Source of the DNA: Quillaja saponaria
Taxonomy: Eukaryota; Streptophyta; Magnoliopsida; Fabales; Quillajaceae
Assembly: GCA_029379385.1 (NCBI GenBank)
Contig: CM055617.1
Location: forward strand, 6,324,001-6,388,000
DNA length: 64,000 bases
Direction: 5' to 3'
Shown: one piece after another, positions 1 through 13,268 of the stretch
Position numbering within the stretch: position 1 is the first letter of the stretch
Layout of the letters: every line of letters starts with the position of its first letter
Notes under the pieces: model-generated
The model's database searches: none
Told to the model about the DNA's origin: nothing
The model's input: the letters and a program-made list of their open reading frames with translations, nothing else
Program-made: the position numbers and the translations under genes

Positions 1-28
1 AACTAAAATCTTGCATATTCATTTCTAG

Positions 29-3000
29 GACATGTCCCATGTGGTCGGGAAAAACAGAAAGGAGCTTCTTGCTATGGCCAAAGGACATGGAGAAGAGAAA
101 AAAGGTTGGTGGTTAGATAAAGGCTGAGTTTGGTAATGTTTTTATAGAGGGCGGTGTAGCTTTTTAAAAGCCACAACACCCAAAAATCTGTTTGGTTAAT
201 TGTTTTTTTAGGGTGTTTCTTCTACTGCTTTTAAAAAGTCATGGACAGGATATTTTTAAAAGCTAGCTGTGGCTTTCCAAAATTAAAAGTACAAAACTAA
301 CCTTATTAATTTTTGAAAATTCCACTCTATGGTTAATTAATTAATTAATCAAGCACCTCTTTTTTCCCCTAAAACTATCTCAATCTATATTAATGTATCT
401 ATTTTTTGCATTTCATACATTCACAACATTCTATGATTTGTTTTACCAAACACTTCGTTTATTACCTTTACTGTCCACAACAGTTTATATAAAAATTTAC
501 CAAACAGGATTTCTGGGTTTTTGTGGCCTTTTGACAGTTGCTTTTCCACAACATGAAAGCCATGATAGCTTTTTGAAAGCCACAACAGTTTCTATAGCTT
601 TTCCAATTTATTTATTTTTTTAAATGTTAGTTTCTTATATACTAATATTTTTTCAGGAAATGGGCATATATTGGATAAGTTTTGTCACATTTTTTTGGGA
701 TAGATCCCTTCGTAGCTACTTCTGGCACATGAAAGCCTTAAACATCACTTTCAATCAGGATGGATATTGTAAAATAGTTTAGCCCTGACATGACTGCTGC
801 ACCTTAGCTAGGAAAAGATTAAAAGTTTTAGTATTTAGAAGGAAGCCATTAATAGGTTGCTAATATGTGGTTTCTAGTCATGTTGCCTTAGTCTACATTT
901 TATGCTTTTTGGTAGTAACACATCATATCACTGCTTCTGACTGGTGCAGGGATTTCCATGGGAGATCTCTCTTTGAAGGAAGAGACTCCCTTTTCTCCTT
1001 CAAGAGTCAAGTAGGCCTCCATTCTTCTCTTTTGATGATTTATCTCTAGTTTCCCGCTATCCCATTTTTTCTTCTTCTAACTTTCATTCATTTAACGCAG
1101 AATTGAAGATTCCCATAAAGTGAGTTCTTCTAGCCGTTTATCATCCGGCTTGAAATCAGGTGAGGAATTATATACAAACTGTATAACGTATTTGGGATAC
1201 TAAATACCAAAGATGCTCATAATTAACTTATTTTGCTTCGCTATTGTGTTTTCTTATTTTCAGAGGGAGAAGCTGGACCCTCTAGTGGTGCAAATATGGC
1301 AGCATCAGCTGCTAATAAAAAGGTCTCTGGTGTTGGCCGGGGTAAAGATGGTCCTGGAGTTAAAATTGAAGGTGCGTGTTGTTTAACGGTCTTGTATAGA
1401 TTGCAAAAGATTGATGACTGATATTAAGAAAACCATTGACCCTTGGGTCTAAAGGTACATCTTCCCTTTAAGAACAAGTTAGATGAGATCACATGTTTTA
1501 ACCGTGTGTCAGTTTATTTGTTGCATAGCATTATCGCTGCTTTGCATACTTACTTTAAATGGTTACCAGCATCCTACGAATCCGTTGAGCAACTTCATGA
1601 GTGAAACTAACACTTATATGATGAAAACTACATTTTTTAGCCATTCTGTATATAATAAACGAGGATTAAGCTATAGATACCAATATATATATATATATAT
1701 ATCATAAACCTGCTGGTGAAAATAAGTCACACCTTTGTCACTAGCAGATCCTCAAGTGGACAGGACCTATGGAGGGAAGAAACCAAGTTCCTCAGGAAAT
1801 GAAGGTCCTTCTCTGATTGAGCTCAGTGGTTATAATCCCAAAAGACAGGAGTTTGATCCTGAATACGATAATGATGCTGAGCAACTGCTCGCTGAAATGG
1901 AATTCAAGGATACGGATACCGAGGAAGAACGTGAGCTGAAGCTGCGTGTGTTGCGAATATATTTGAAAAGGTACACAAGAATTTGATTAGTATCAAAATC
2001 AATTTGGTTGTGTATTTAATATTCTTAGCATTGACAGCATTAGTGGGAATAGGATATTCAGAGTCCTGCTCCCTCCTTTCCTCTCTCTATCTCACTGTGA
2101 AACTGGTTGGCAGGCTTGATGAGAGAAAGCGTAGAAAGGATTTCATCCTTGAAAGGAATCTGCTACACCCAAATCCTTTTGAGAAGGACTTAATGCCTGA
2201 GGAGAGAGCAATATGTCGACGTTTTGACGTGTTCATGCGTTTTCATACCAAAGAAGAGCACGAGGACTTGCTGCGGACTGTGATCGGAGAACACAGGACT
2301 CTAAAAAGAATTCAAGAGCTCAAGGTGTGATACATTGATAGGGTTGAATAGCTTTTGTCTACAATGGATTCTCTTTCTTTTCTTGAAAGCAAAAAGATCT
2401 TTACTGGCTTTATCAACATTATATTAAGAACATATATCCTGGATGCAATAGTGGACTATATGGAAAAAATTGATATGTACATGAGCATGTTTCTCCTATA
2501 TCACATTGAGGACTAGGACATATTTTGTTTTGAGCAGTCTGGTGATCCCTTTCTTGAGTTATCGCAATTTTGTTCATGTATTTTTACCTAATAATGCAGG
2601 AAGCCCGAGCTGCTGGTTGCCGTACATCTGCTGAAGCAGATAGATACTGGGAACAGAAGAGGAAAAGGGAAGCAGAAGAAAGTGCTCGCAGGGTAGAAGA
2701 AACTGCTCAGGCTGGCCCAAGCAATCAGGGGGCACCAAATGCTTTCGTGGCTTCCAAGACTGCTGGGAAGGACTCAAGTACAAGAGCATCTGGGCAGGCT
2801 ACTTCAAGCTCTGTCAATGAAATGGATATAACTGGATATTACGGGGCAGATTTACTGTCTGAAGCTGTAAGTATGCAGTCTCTCTCCATTTCTTACCACT
2901 AAGAGCAGTTCCTTGTTTTTTTTATATTTTTGTAACAATGATTATCTGCCCTTGGTCCATTTTATTGAAATATCAAAAGTATGTTGGATATGGCTCAAGT

Positions 3001-3493
3001 TCTCTGTGGTGAATTGCTATGCTCCTGAGAGCTTAACAAAAAAACATTTGTGTTACCATCAGTTGATAACAAAACTGGAGGATGTGTCTGGGCCATTAAT
3101 GCATCTGAAAAGCTGGCAACTTTGTTAAAATAATATCATTATGATAGCTTGGAAGTTATTGTGGATATTCGAATCATCTAGGAGGATGATAGAAACATGA
3201 AACTGAATGATTATCCTACTGCATTCTGTACCGTCTTAGCTAAGCTTTAAATTCAAATTGATGTGGTCATTCCTTCATTTCATTTCTGAATGTCTTGGCA
3301 GGAGAAACGATTATGCTGTGAGCTAAGGTTGCCCCCTGCCATTTATCTCAAGATGCAGGAGGTTCTGTCAGTACAGGTTTTCAGTGGCAATGTCACGTCA
3401 AAATCTGATGCTCATCACTTATTCAAGATGGACCCCAGTAAAATTGACAGAGTCTATGATATGCTCGTTAAAAAGGGAATTGTTCGGCCTTGA
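29..3493 (+). CDS. ADA2B: ADA2b-type transcriptional adaptor, C-terminal part (5' end outside window)
   Basis: Partial gene; the ZZ and SANT exons lie upstream of the window. Exons read by eye: 29-104, 950-1010, 1101-1159, 1264-1371, 1748-1970, 2114-2324, 2600-2866 and 3302-3493, all with GT/AG borders and continuous frame. The first exon carries SHVVGKNRKELLAMAKGHGE, typical of the region after the SANT domain. The middle has the acidic block EYDNDAEQLLAEMEF followed by LDERKRRKDFILERNLL. The last exon is a C-terminal SWIRM domain ending VYDMLVKKGIVRP. ADA2 bridges the GCN5 acetyltransferase to activators in the SAGA-type complex in the nucleus. The HPNPFEKDL and FDVFMRFH segments fit my memory of ADA2b better than ADA2a. 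No frame break is seen. Confidence 0.93.
121..610. mobile_element. MITE-like inverted-repeat element in an ADA2b intron
   Basis: The 845-bp intron between 104 and 950 contains two imperfect arms in opposite orientation. The left arm at about 163-208 reads AAAAGCCACAACACCC then TGTTTGGTTAAT. The right arm at about 495-541 is its reverse complement with a few mismatches (ACCAAACAG, then GGGTTTTTGTGGCC). A further copy of the GCCACAAC motif lies at about 576. The TTTGGTA/TACCAAA ends resemble hAT-type MITEs. Outer ends and target duplication could not be fixed, so the limits are approximate. Confidence 0.45.
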
Positions 3494-6400
3494 TACATCA
3501 CATGCTTCTTCCAGTTGTCAGCCACCGTAGCTGCATATTGCTCTCATTTTGTAACCTCTGGAAAGAAATGAAAGAATATTGTGTAAATCTTGTCTAGTTG
3601 AGGTATAGTTTAGAAATTACTTTAACAATCAGTATTCACAGACATTTTTATCATTGTATCAATTTTGGCGCGGGTAGAGTTAATTTAAATAAAGGAGTTC
3701 ATTTTTATACCTAATGAGATCTGGCTGCATCTGATTTGCATCAACCCCCCATCCGGATCTGCTTGCATGCAATAGAAAATGTTCATCTTGCTGACGAGAT
3801 TCCAGCAAAGAACGTTGACGAAGTATATTACTACATTCTCTCTAATGCACATGAACCCGGCTGAAATGCTCCTATAATCTTTGGCCAATTCTAAACCAAT
3901 CTTAAAATGTTTCTAAATCAACTTTACCTTCTTTTTTTTTTTTTTTTTGCAGCAAGTCTTACACCAGTCACACACGAGCACTTCTTTTGCCTCAATTTTA
4001 TGGCTTCTTTAAGAGCATTTGTGTAACATTCTAAAAATTGAGACTTGGCTTGCGTGCCAAGGAGGTTTTTTGTTTATGGACTGTGCACACCGAGTCTTCA
4101 ACACTGGGCACTAACATACTAACACGGTTGATTTATTTCCTTTAAAAAGCTTGAGGTTTAGTGTGTTTATGAGTATGATATCTCTGCTTATAACTTGTAA
4201 GTTTGCAGTTTTGTTAAGCATGCGTTGATTTCTAGTATTATTAGTATCTCGGTGTGTTGTCAAGATAATTGGTATATTTGGAACTTAGGCAGTGTGATTG
4301 ATGCTTGCACTTAAGTGGCTCTGAGATAATTAGTATAACAAGTAGCAAGTTAAACAAGAATTGGACCTAAGTTAATCAGTAAGCACTTCGTAGTGGTGCT
4401 GTTTATGAGAGGTTGTTAGCATTTGAGGAGAAGGACTAAAAGAAAGAAATATTTGCATGGCTTAGGAGACATAGTGGATGTTTAGGTGTCCTTTTGTGAT
4501 GCTTGGTAGCATGCAGCCCAGGTGTTTTGCTTGGCCAAAATTGAAAGGAATGGAAGAGGAGACTTCGAAGGCATGCTCTCTTCTCCATCTGATGTATAGA
4601 GTGAGAAATTCTGAGAAAGACTTAGGGGGAGAAAGCTCTGCATGAGCTTGAAAGAGCTTGGAGGAAGGCAATCGTGAGCTGAATCTGAGTTGTGTTTGAA
4701 GTTTGAAACTTAGTGAGAAGCTCTTGAATATGGATGTGTTTCAGTGAGCTTTTGACATAGCTCAAGCAAGAATTCAAGAGAAATTTTTGGAAAAGTGGAG
4801 CAATTGGGAAAAAGAAGGTCTCTGAGGCAGAGTTTAAGGATAAAACAACAAGTGGTGTTGGCTTTTGCTGGAGAAAGGTATGCAGATTAACAGACTTGAA
4901 TCTGCTTTTTGTTTAGGGGTTTAATTTACGTTTTCCAAAGAACCTCTGAGAATAACATCTCTGAAACTCTTATCTATTTCTTTTGTTGGTTAACTTGATA
5001 TTTATATGAAAAGCCAAGTGTATGTGATGAAAGTGATGAACATGTAATGAAACCAGATGACTTAAACTACACTAAATTTGTTGTGTGAAATTCTGTGTAA
5101 CTACTGTACTAGATACCTAATGGGGATACCTGTTAGAGGACTACATTCCTATATGACTGGTCATAAACACATTGATCATGTGAGAGAAACCTATGATTAA
5201 ATGGACTGAATGTGTTAGCATATTCTCTTTTAATGATCATGTTTGAATTGTAAAACTGGAAGTAAAGTTTTTATACTGATTTACACATGTTTATAATCTG
5301 CGACTGATGTATTTGTATCTCATATTTATTTTATCTATGATTTCAAGATTGAAAATCTTGGGCAAAAGCATCATGGGTGTACATGAAGAACTAAGAAGCT
5401 TGATCTATTTTGTTCTGCGTGTATGTTGTTTACAATGTAGAAAGGGCTTGTGTTACAAGAATATGCCCTGCTGTTAAATTTATGTATTGTATTAATCAGA
5501 TAACAGTAGTTTGTGAGAGCTCTGTATTTATAACATTTTAAGACTAGTAAATTTTGCTATGTTGGATGAAAAGGAATTTCTTACCCCTTTTGGCAATCCT
5601 TATTAGCAAGAAAAAATTGTATCTGAGGATATTAGTTAACTAGCTTCTTTTGGAACTTATTTGGTAACAAAATTGGCAATGCATTAAGCCTCATTGTAAA
5701 TGGGCAACTGAACTTTATGAATTCAGTTAAAATCATGACATAATCTTTTGGAGAAATCTAAAGTAAACAGATTATGTAATGGTTGGCAAAATGAAATGGA
5801 TCCTTGCAATAGACTCGAAGCTGTTAACTTGATCTTAATAAGCAGTAAAGGATTAAACAGATAATTTGTTCCTTCTAAGAAAATCAGTCAAGTTGCTTAA
5901 TGGTATTAATGAGCTTAAAATCACAACTGACTCTTAGGGTTGCAGTGCATTGTTTTAGGAAAATTTTCAAATACAGCTCTAATTGCATCTGAGCAACCTC
6001 CCTATGGTGAACTTGGTGTTAAAAATTGATGGTGTGACATTAAACATTGTAAGTTGTGACAGTTTGCTAAATTTAACCCTGAGCTTGGCACGCCAATTTT
6101 CATTCTAACCTCACAAATGAACTTAGTTTCCATCCAACATATCTTAGTGAATGCTTTTGAAAAATAAACCAGACCCTGGCACTATTCAACCTGAAAACAA
6201 ACCCCAAACAGAAGTCATTATTTCTTTATTCATTTTGTTCTATTTTATTGGGCATAAGTAATGCACTGTGGACTTTAAGTCTACAGTAATATCTAGGGAG
6301 GCAGGGGAAACCTATTTCACTCTTGATCTTCTGTAATTCATGTTCTTCCCAATAAATTTCCTTTCCACAAAAAGATGAAACAGGATAGGGGTGACAACAG

Positions 6401-6795
6401 CTCTGCTAACTGAGCCGCATCCTGTAATTTGATCCAAACAAAACAAGATTTACAGTTAAAGTACCAAGATATTAACCTTGGCAAATTCATAGGCAAAAAG
6501 TAACTCAACAAATTCTACAAGCATCCAGTAGATAACATTGAAAAGCGCATTGAGCAACTTTATGGCCAAGACGCAGATCCTTTAAGGCCCTTCAACCTAG
6601 GACAGCTAGCTGTACACTGCTAAGTCTCCTGAAGTTAGAAAATTTTATAATTTTCCACTGGATATTCACTAATCCAATGCATTTGTCTTCTATGTACAAG
6701 AAGCCAACATTTTTTTTCCTTTTGGAGAAAAAAAGTTGTCCATCTAGTTCCACTACCCATATAACTTCTATTGCTTTTGATGCAGAGTTGCAGCA
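3494..6795. other. Intergenic: 3' UTRs of the flanking genes and an unexplained stretch
   Basis: The first 200 bases are probably the ADA2b 3' UTR and the last few hundred (from about 6300) the 3' UTR of the minus-strand BAH-Agenet gene. Between them, about 4000-6100 is AG-rich then AT-rich, with no long reading frame on either strand and no recognisable protein motif. It might be a decayed retroelement or a non-coding transcript. I saw no terminal repeats that would show either. Confidence 0.4.
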
Positions 6796-9700
6796 TCAAA
6801 ATTTTCCTTCATCAACAGTTCTCTCACTGTCATCAGTTTCATCAACACTGTCACCATCATTGTCACCCTTCTTGTTATTGCCATCACAACCACTAACAGA
6901 GTTATTATCTTCCTCTTCATCAATCATTTGCAGCTGCTTCTGCATATTGTCATGATCATCTTTGTTGTTTTCATCATCACTGCCACTAACAGAGTCGTTA
7001 TGTTCCTCTTCATCAATCATTTGGAGTCTCTTGTCCAAGCTGACTACATTCAAATTTTCCAGATCATTAGATGCATCTAAACCAGATGAATTCAGCCCAT
7101 CCTTCTGAACAGATTCAACTTTGGGACTTTTGAGAACTTTACTCTCCAAAACTGCAGAGCCAATGGACCTTGATCTGTCTGCCATGGCAGAACAGGTTGA
7201 GAGCTTGATGCCGGAACTAACATTTGGAGAAACAAAATCAACTATATCAGGCTTCACCATTATATCCACCCATCTATTATGAATCCAATCTCGTGAAACC
7301 CTAACATTCTTTTTATCGACTGTCAGCAACCGATCCTCGCCTGAAAGCATAGAGAAAGCACAACATTTATTGTGACAACACAAAGGAAACATCGTTCACC
7401 CAGCTTATGGAGTTTAGGTTAGTGAGACATGCCCGGTCATGCAAAATAATAAGATCTAAAAAGAAGATATTAAAGATGATAAAAATTGATGACCATACAT
7501 ATGATAGCATACCAGGGAAATAAACTTGCAAGGCACTATTTCCAGAGACATCAATTCCAGTTACAACACCTTCCCACCAGCCATCAGACCACCATGCGTC
7601 AACTGGAGCTCCTGTTTCATAAGTGCAGTCTGTAGAATCTTTAGGAGGGTGTGGTCTTACGGTCAGGCGGCCAGAGCATCTCATACCCAGTTTATCAGGA
7701 GCTGCCACTCTAGGTGCAGAGACCCATTCCTGCATAGAACATCACTAAATGTCATACTCTCTCCCAGGCTAGCTTCTTTATTGAATTGCCAAGAATTACA
7801 ATACTAAATTACATTTATTCTTCCAATAGTGAAATCAAGTAACAATAACAATAACAAAGATAATTAGCAAAAAGCAGAGAATGAACAAACAAGGAAAAAG
7901 CCAGAGAAACAAACAAACGAAATTACACACCTCTAACATCCAGGGTCCATCAGCATCCTGCACATCGTCATATTGAACTTTCAGCTGCTTTGGAGATGTA
8001 TTCAAGATTTTACACCTAAACCAGCATCCTCTTATGCCACTATCTTGACAGAGAAGTTCTATCTTCTCACCAACCTTGAAAGACGGGTAGTGTGGATCAT
8101 GTCCAATAGCTTTAATGCCCATTGTTTTTCTTGATAATCTCAGTTTCAACCTTGGATATGTTGGTTCACATTTTGTCATTTCGTTTCCAGAGGAACAATT
8201 TCGTACACCAGCAAAATCAATTTCAGGTTCTTCATACTTCTTGCGACTTCCATTCCTCTTATTGGTGGGCCTCAAAAGATCATCTTCAGTTAAGTCTTCC
8301 TCATCTACTTCAGAAAATTTATGGCACTTGAAATTTTTCTGGGGTAGAATAGAACCGTCCAAACAGGAAAGTACTCTTTGATTACAATATCCACGCAACT
8401 TAGTAAGAGAGAAGGGTTTGAGCTTATTGTTTTTAAACTGCCTATAGCACATATGGAACCCAGATGAAGTAGTATCCAGGACAACAGCCAAGCATTTCTC
8501 ATAATGATTAGGAGTCAAAACAGTTGCAGGACCATTGACACACTCAGCACTGATCACCTGAACATGAGGTGTTATGAAAACTTCCCTGGGGTGTGGATTC
8601 AATTGTGGAACAACACCCTTAACTTCCTGACTGAGGTGAAACCACCTTACTTTCACCTTTTTCAGCCCCTTCTTGTCTTCATACATATCTTCCAAGTAAC
8701 CAAGGTAGTGACCTTCTTCTTCAGCCATAATATATACAAATGAATGAACCTAAATATTGAGAGAAAGACAAACCTAGAAAATTAGAATTTTTCACTAAAG
8801 AAAAAAGAAGTCCATCAGTAACGGCAAGAAAAAGGACAATATTGCCTCATAACCAAGAGACAATAACCAATGGGTCAATTCTTACAGATATGATAGTCCC
8901 ATTCCTGCAAAAAGCCAAATAATGCTTAAGCTGTTTAGCACAGAACCAAGCAATGCCAGACCATTCAATATCTGAACTTTGACATTTCAGTTTCCTTAGA
9001 ACCTGGAGTACAATGTAGGAATGATTAGTCACTAGAACTACTGAAGGGCAATAAAGCAGATGTCTCAAACTATAGTTATACCAGTTGATCTGGCAGACAA
9101 GCCTGATTAGCAGTCATCCCAGAAGTAGATATGTCAAGAGATTCCACATCTTGTTTTGAGTCCTTTAACTCTACATCTGCCACAAAACACCAAGATTACT
9201 CAAAATTAAACCTTTCAAAATGTATGACAAAAAAAATTGCCATGTAAATAGGGTCCTGATCATTATTGAGTCTTCATCTTAAACTAATATAGTAAGAATT
9301 AAATGGTATTGGACACAAATTTGTAATAGGCCAAGCTTTTAGAATAAGGAGTTAATTATTTAGTATGGTATCACCCAACAAAACAATGAATCGTGCCACA
9401 CATATCAAGAAATAATGGATGAAACAGGTGCACTTCCTTTATGAACGGGGTTGGGAAGCAATAACACTGCAGTCACTGTTATGTGATACTATGGGAAAAT
9501 TGATAATAGGACATTAACCATTTTTTATAGGTAAGACAAATTAGACAGTCATAATGGCAAACAGAACAATATTGCTTATACCCAACTCTTGAGGCATGCC
9601 TTAGACCCCAATTGTCCTGATACATGTTTTTACCTTTCTTAAAAATGAGGCATCAAGTCAAGGATGTTCCTGGAGAAGTATGCTGTTTACTGAAGACAAT

Positions 9701-12700
9701 GGACAAAAACTAACAAGCAGTTGATCAAGGAAGTGAGAAGAAGATATGGCATTACTTCATCAATATTGAGTAAAAGAAAGAAACTAATCAGACTTAAGTA
9801 TAGTTTTGTTTATTGTATGACGAGGCAGACATCATAGCACTAGATGGGTACCCCGGCAACATGTGAGACTGAGATAAAGGAATGCGTTGTGCAGCCTTGA
9901 AATCCAGAAATTTCCAGGAAAAAAGCAAAATGAAGTTATAGTTGGTTTGTTTATGCTTTCAACTAGTTATAAAGAGATTGTTTCTGATTCATTGTGCAAG
10001 GAACTTTGCCCACTCAAGAACAAACTTGCCATCAATATCCTTTGCTGCTAGGCAAGTAGACCTCAGGTGCCACAGAGAGATTTGGAGTACTGTTTTTCCT
10101 ATAATGTACCATAAATGGAAAATTTACATTGAAAAGAATCAATTATATATCGTTTTTCCCATTAAAAGTTGATAACAAATCTACAGTAACTGTCAACTGA
10201 ATCCTGATAAATAAATAAATACACATAAAAAACTAATTTCTGCAATAGGTTTGGAAATATAGATCTGTTTTGTGAAGTGTAAACTAAATAGTAGTTATTA
10301 CACTTCCAAAACTAGGTTACCAGATGGTATCAATATATACCTCAGGAGAATTTTATAGAATTATACATCTTATTGAACATGAAATGCAATAGAAGAAGGC
10401 TACTGGATACAACAGGCTGAAGAATCACATTCATTATTATATATTTGACAGCGGTAACTAAATAATTTTGTCCTAGTGCCACACACAAATTTCTCAAACT
10501 GCTTCGTATACAGTGGGCTTGTCTGCAGAGTTTCCTAAAATTCATATACAGAAACAGATTTTAAAAAGATTTGGGACTTTTGTTACATGCTAAATTTTTC
10601 TCAAATCTGAGCAGGAAACAGCAAAAACAACTTTTGGTGTTCTAAGAAATCAAGATTTTTTTCTTTTCATCAGAAAATTGTTCTAAAAACAGTTTTGGAA
10701 TTATAAGTTTTTTACTACAATGCCTAGATATCTAAGCATGTCTTATCTGACAATTCCTTGTGTTGTGAAAGCTGATTTTGCCAAACGATGGCTATGTATT
10801 AGCCTTATAAATCTAATGCAGGTGTAGATAGCAGAACCCTTCAGTCAGCTCTAAAATAATTACATCAAGATGTAGGTCTTAAGAGGCAAACAAATAGCAA
10901 ACTCATTAGTAATAGATCTAAAATCAAAGAGATGGATCTGTAACAAATCACTAAGAAGCAGAACCCTTCAGTCAGCTCTAAAATAATTACATCAAGATGT
11001 AGGTCTTAAGAGGCAAACAAATAGCAAACTCATTAGTAATAGATCTAAAATCAAAGAGATGGATCTGTAACAAATCACTAAGAATCAAAAAGCAACGAAG
11101 TAAAGCCAAAAAGAGGAACAACAACAACAAAATAGACAGTACCCATTCTCTTATCTTATGGAAGCCTAAACCTTGTTGACGCAGTCAGAAAGCCTCTTTC
11201 TCCCCACTCCCAACCCCAGGTGAGATGCAACAGCTTCGAATATAATGAAGAAGAAGGATATGGCTATTAGCATAAATACAGAACTATCTACTGGAAAGAG
11301 CTTATGAACCTATCATCCGTTGACACATAAAAGTCGAACTTTCTTTTAAAGAAATAAGGTGCATTTTTAATGACTTTCAACACCTGTACAAAATAATAAT
11401 CGAGGTGTGTACACGCAGAAAAGGTAAACGTTAAGAAACTGACATTCCACTTCTCATAGCAAAACGTTCTTGGCGTTTTCTTTAAGGGACCAGAAATTCA
11501 ATAGACAAGATTTTCATCAACAACAAAAATAATTTTCTTTCTTCAGGAGATAGATGAAGAAAAAGAAAAATCCATCCATTAGCAATGAGATTCTAGGTAC
11601 CAATTCTATAGCATAAAGAATTTAAATGCAACAAGAGTAGTGCATTCTAAGGACAACTATTAAATTAATCAGTATTTTCCTAATCTCTATTTTCTCCATA
11701 AGGAAAAAAAAAAAAAAGTCACACCATTTATGTTAATATATGCAGAAATACCACCAAAAAGTTATTAATATTTTCTAAGGGAACCAGCACTACTGCAGTA
11801 GGATTAAAATTATGACACAAGTCTTCTACTTTCTTTTTAATAAATGATCTCCAATTCATGAAGTCCATATTTGATTATTTTACTTTTATGGAAGCATAAA
11901 ATCAACTCAAGTCTTTATAAGCATTAAAACTCTAAGGCGAGTTTCGGATTCCCTGACTGCAAGGCAGATACAAAATATGAGCCGGCCAAGGAACTGGACT
12001 AATAACAAGTTAGTTTCTGAGTCCTTCTAAGAGAAGTAATCTAAAACCTAGAGAACCCCTGATATTTTTAAGACACCAACCAGATTCCTATTTTAATAGC
12101 AAAATGAAGGAGAGGATAAACAAAAGTATTCCCAAACACATTTCTCATACTTGCAGAACAAGCAACGGTATTAACTCTGGCATCCTGATATTAGAAACTA
12201 CCCTAGGAATGTGACACTCCTACATTCCCATTCCCCCATCCAAAACAGGGTTAACCATAACTCATCCTCCGAGAGACAGTGAAAAGTCGTTTGATTGATA
12301 AAACTGATAATGAGTCCAGAAAATTAACAACCAAGTCTAACAGAATGAGAAGTAGGAACAAGGCTAATTCAACAAGTTAGTCTTCCATGATTACGCATAA
12401 ACCCAGTTACTTACCAAAAATGAAACAATTATCCAAACGATATTTGTTTATTCTAATTTAAATAAAAAAACCAAAAGTAAAGACTCACTAATCAAAAAAG
12501 GAAAACCAAAGTAACGATTATTGACTTGATCCACCAGGAAACTATGTTGCGAGTTTTCATGATATTGAGATGGCCACCAGGGGTCTGGGAGGATCAAGAA
12601 GCTTTATGGTAGTGTTTATGCATAAGAAGAATAGCAAGAGACATACAATCTCACAAAATGATGCTATGACATTGACGCCTGAAGTGTCCAATGAACAGTA

Positions 12701-13268
12701 AGTTCTTCAAATTGTGATAAATCCCCCCCCCCCCCCCCAACACCTTCATATCAATGTAACATCAATCATAAAATTCACTCCCAAATTAGATATTCAGGTG
12801 TCAGTCAAAGCTTCAACATATGAAATAATATGGAAATTTCGGTATGCGAAACTTGTCGGTTCTACCATGTTTAAGATTTAAAGCCATAATTATATCCCAT
12901 ATAAATATCAAATATATTACTTCTAATAACTGTAATGAACTGAACTTTCCAAACTTCAATATTTCAAAATACATACGCTTTCTTAAGTATAGCACAGGAT
13001 GTCTCGAGACCACAGATGTGAGCCAGTCTACCACCTCTCTTCTAGCCCGCCATTTGCTTGCAGTGAATGATACTTTGGACCCATAAGCTTGCAAAAATTC
13101 GTCTGAAACAACATACATCATATGCCTTATACTCCTCTCAGTTCCTATAACAGCAAGCACTGAATTCCCTGATGCATCCTTCAAGTAAAAGTGAATCACA
13201 CGGTTCCCCTTCTCATGACAAATAATATGCTCTTCCCATTCCACAAAAGCAGGATTACTTGCAGACAT
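6796..13268 (-). CDS. BAH and Agenet (Tudor-like) domain protein, chromatin-reader family
   Basis: Six coding exons join in perfect phase: 13268-12977, 9176-9082, 9002-8886, 8749-7931, 7729-7513 and 7340-6796, giving 694 residues. The start is the ATG of [14 protein letters not shown], which matches the usual N-terminus of this family; the frame is open a little further upstream but without a good ATG. A BAH domain spans about residues 130-290 ([39 protein letters not shown]). A paired Agenet/Tudor module spans about 385-540 ([44 protein letters not shown]). The tail is acidic, with two copies of LQMIDEEE. It resembles Arabidopsis At1g68580-type proteins. A role in binding modified histones is inferred from the domains. 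It is transcribed divergently from the Ycf33-like gene. Confidence 0.9.
10831..11084. repeat. Perfect 127-bp tandem duplication in the BAH-Agenet intron
   Basis: A 127-bp unit beginning GCAGAACCCTTCAGTCAGCT occurs at 10831-10957 and again, base for base, at 10958-11084. It lies inside the 3.8-kb first intron (9177-12976) of the BAH-Agenet gene. Full identity points to a very recent duplication or an assembly artefact. Confidence 0.95.
12723..12738. repeat. Poly-C run of 16 bases
   Basis: An uninterrupted run of C lies in the long intron of the BAH-Agenet gene, so it is poly-G in the pre-mRNA sense. Runs of this kind are rare in AT-rich plant introns and are prone to length error. Confidence 0.9.

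Noticed and set aside
1690..1704. AT dinucleotide microsatellites (also near 19121 and 20150) as regulatory sites
   Set aside because: Simple repeats are common in plant introns and spacers; nothing ties them to function.
6677..6955. Plus-strand Ser-rich frame
   Set aside because: Antisense of the acidic tail of the BAH-Agenet protein.
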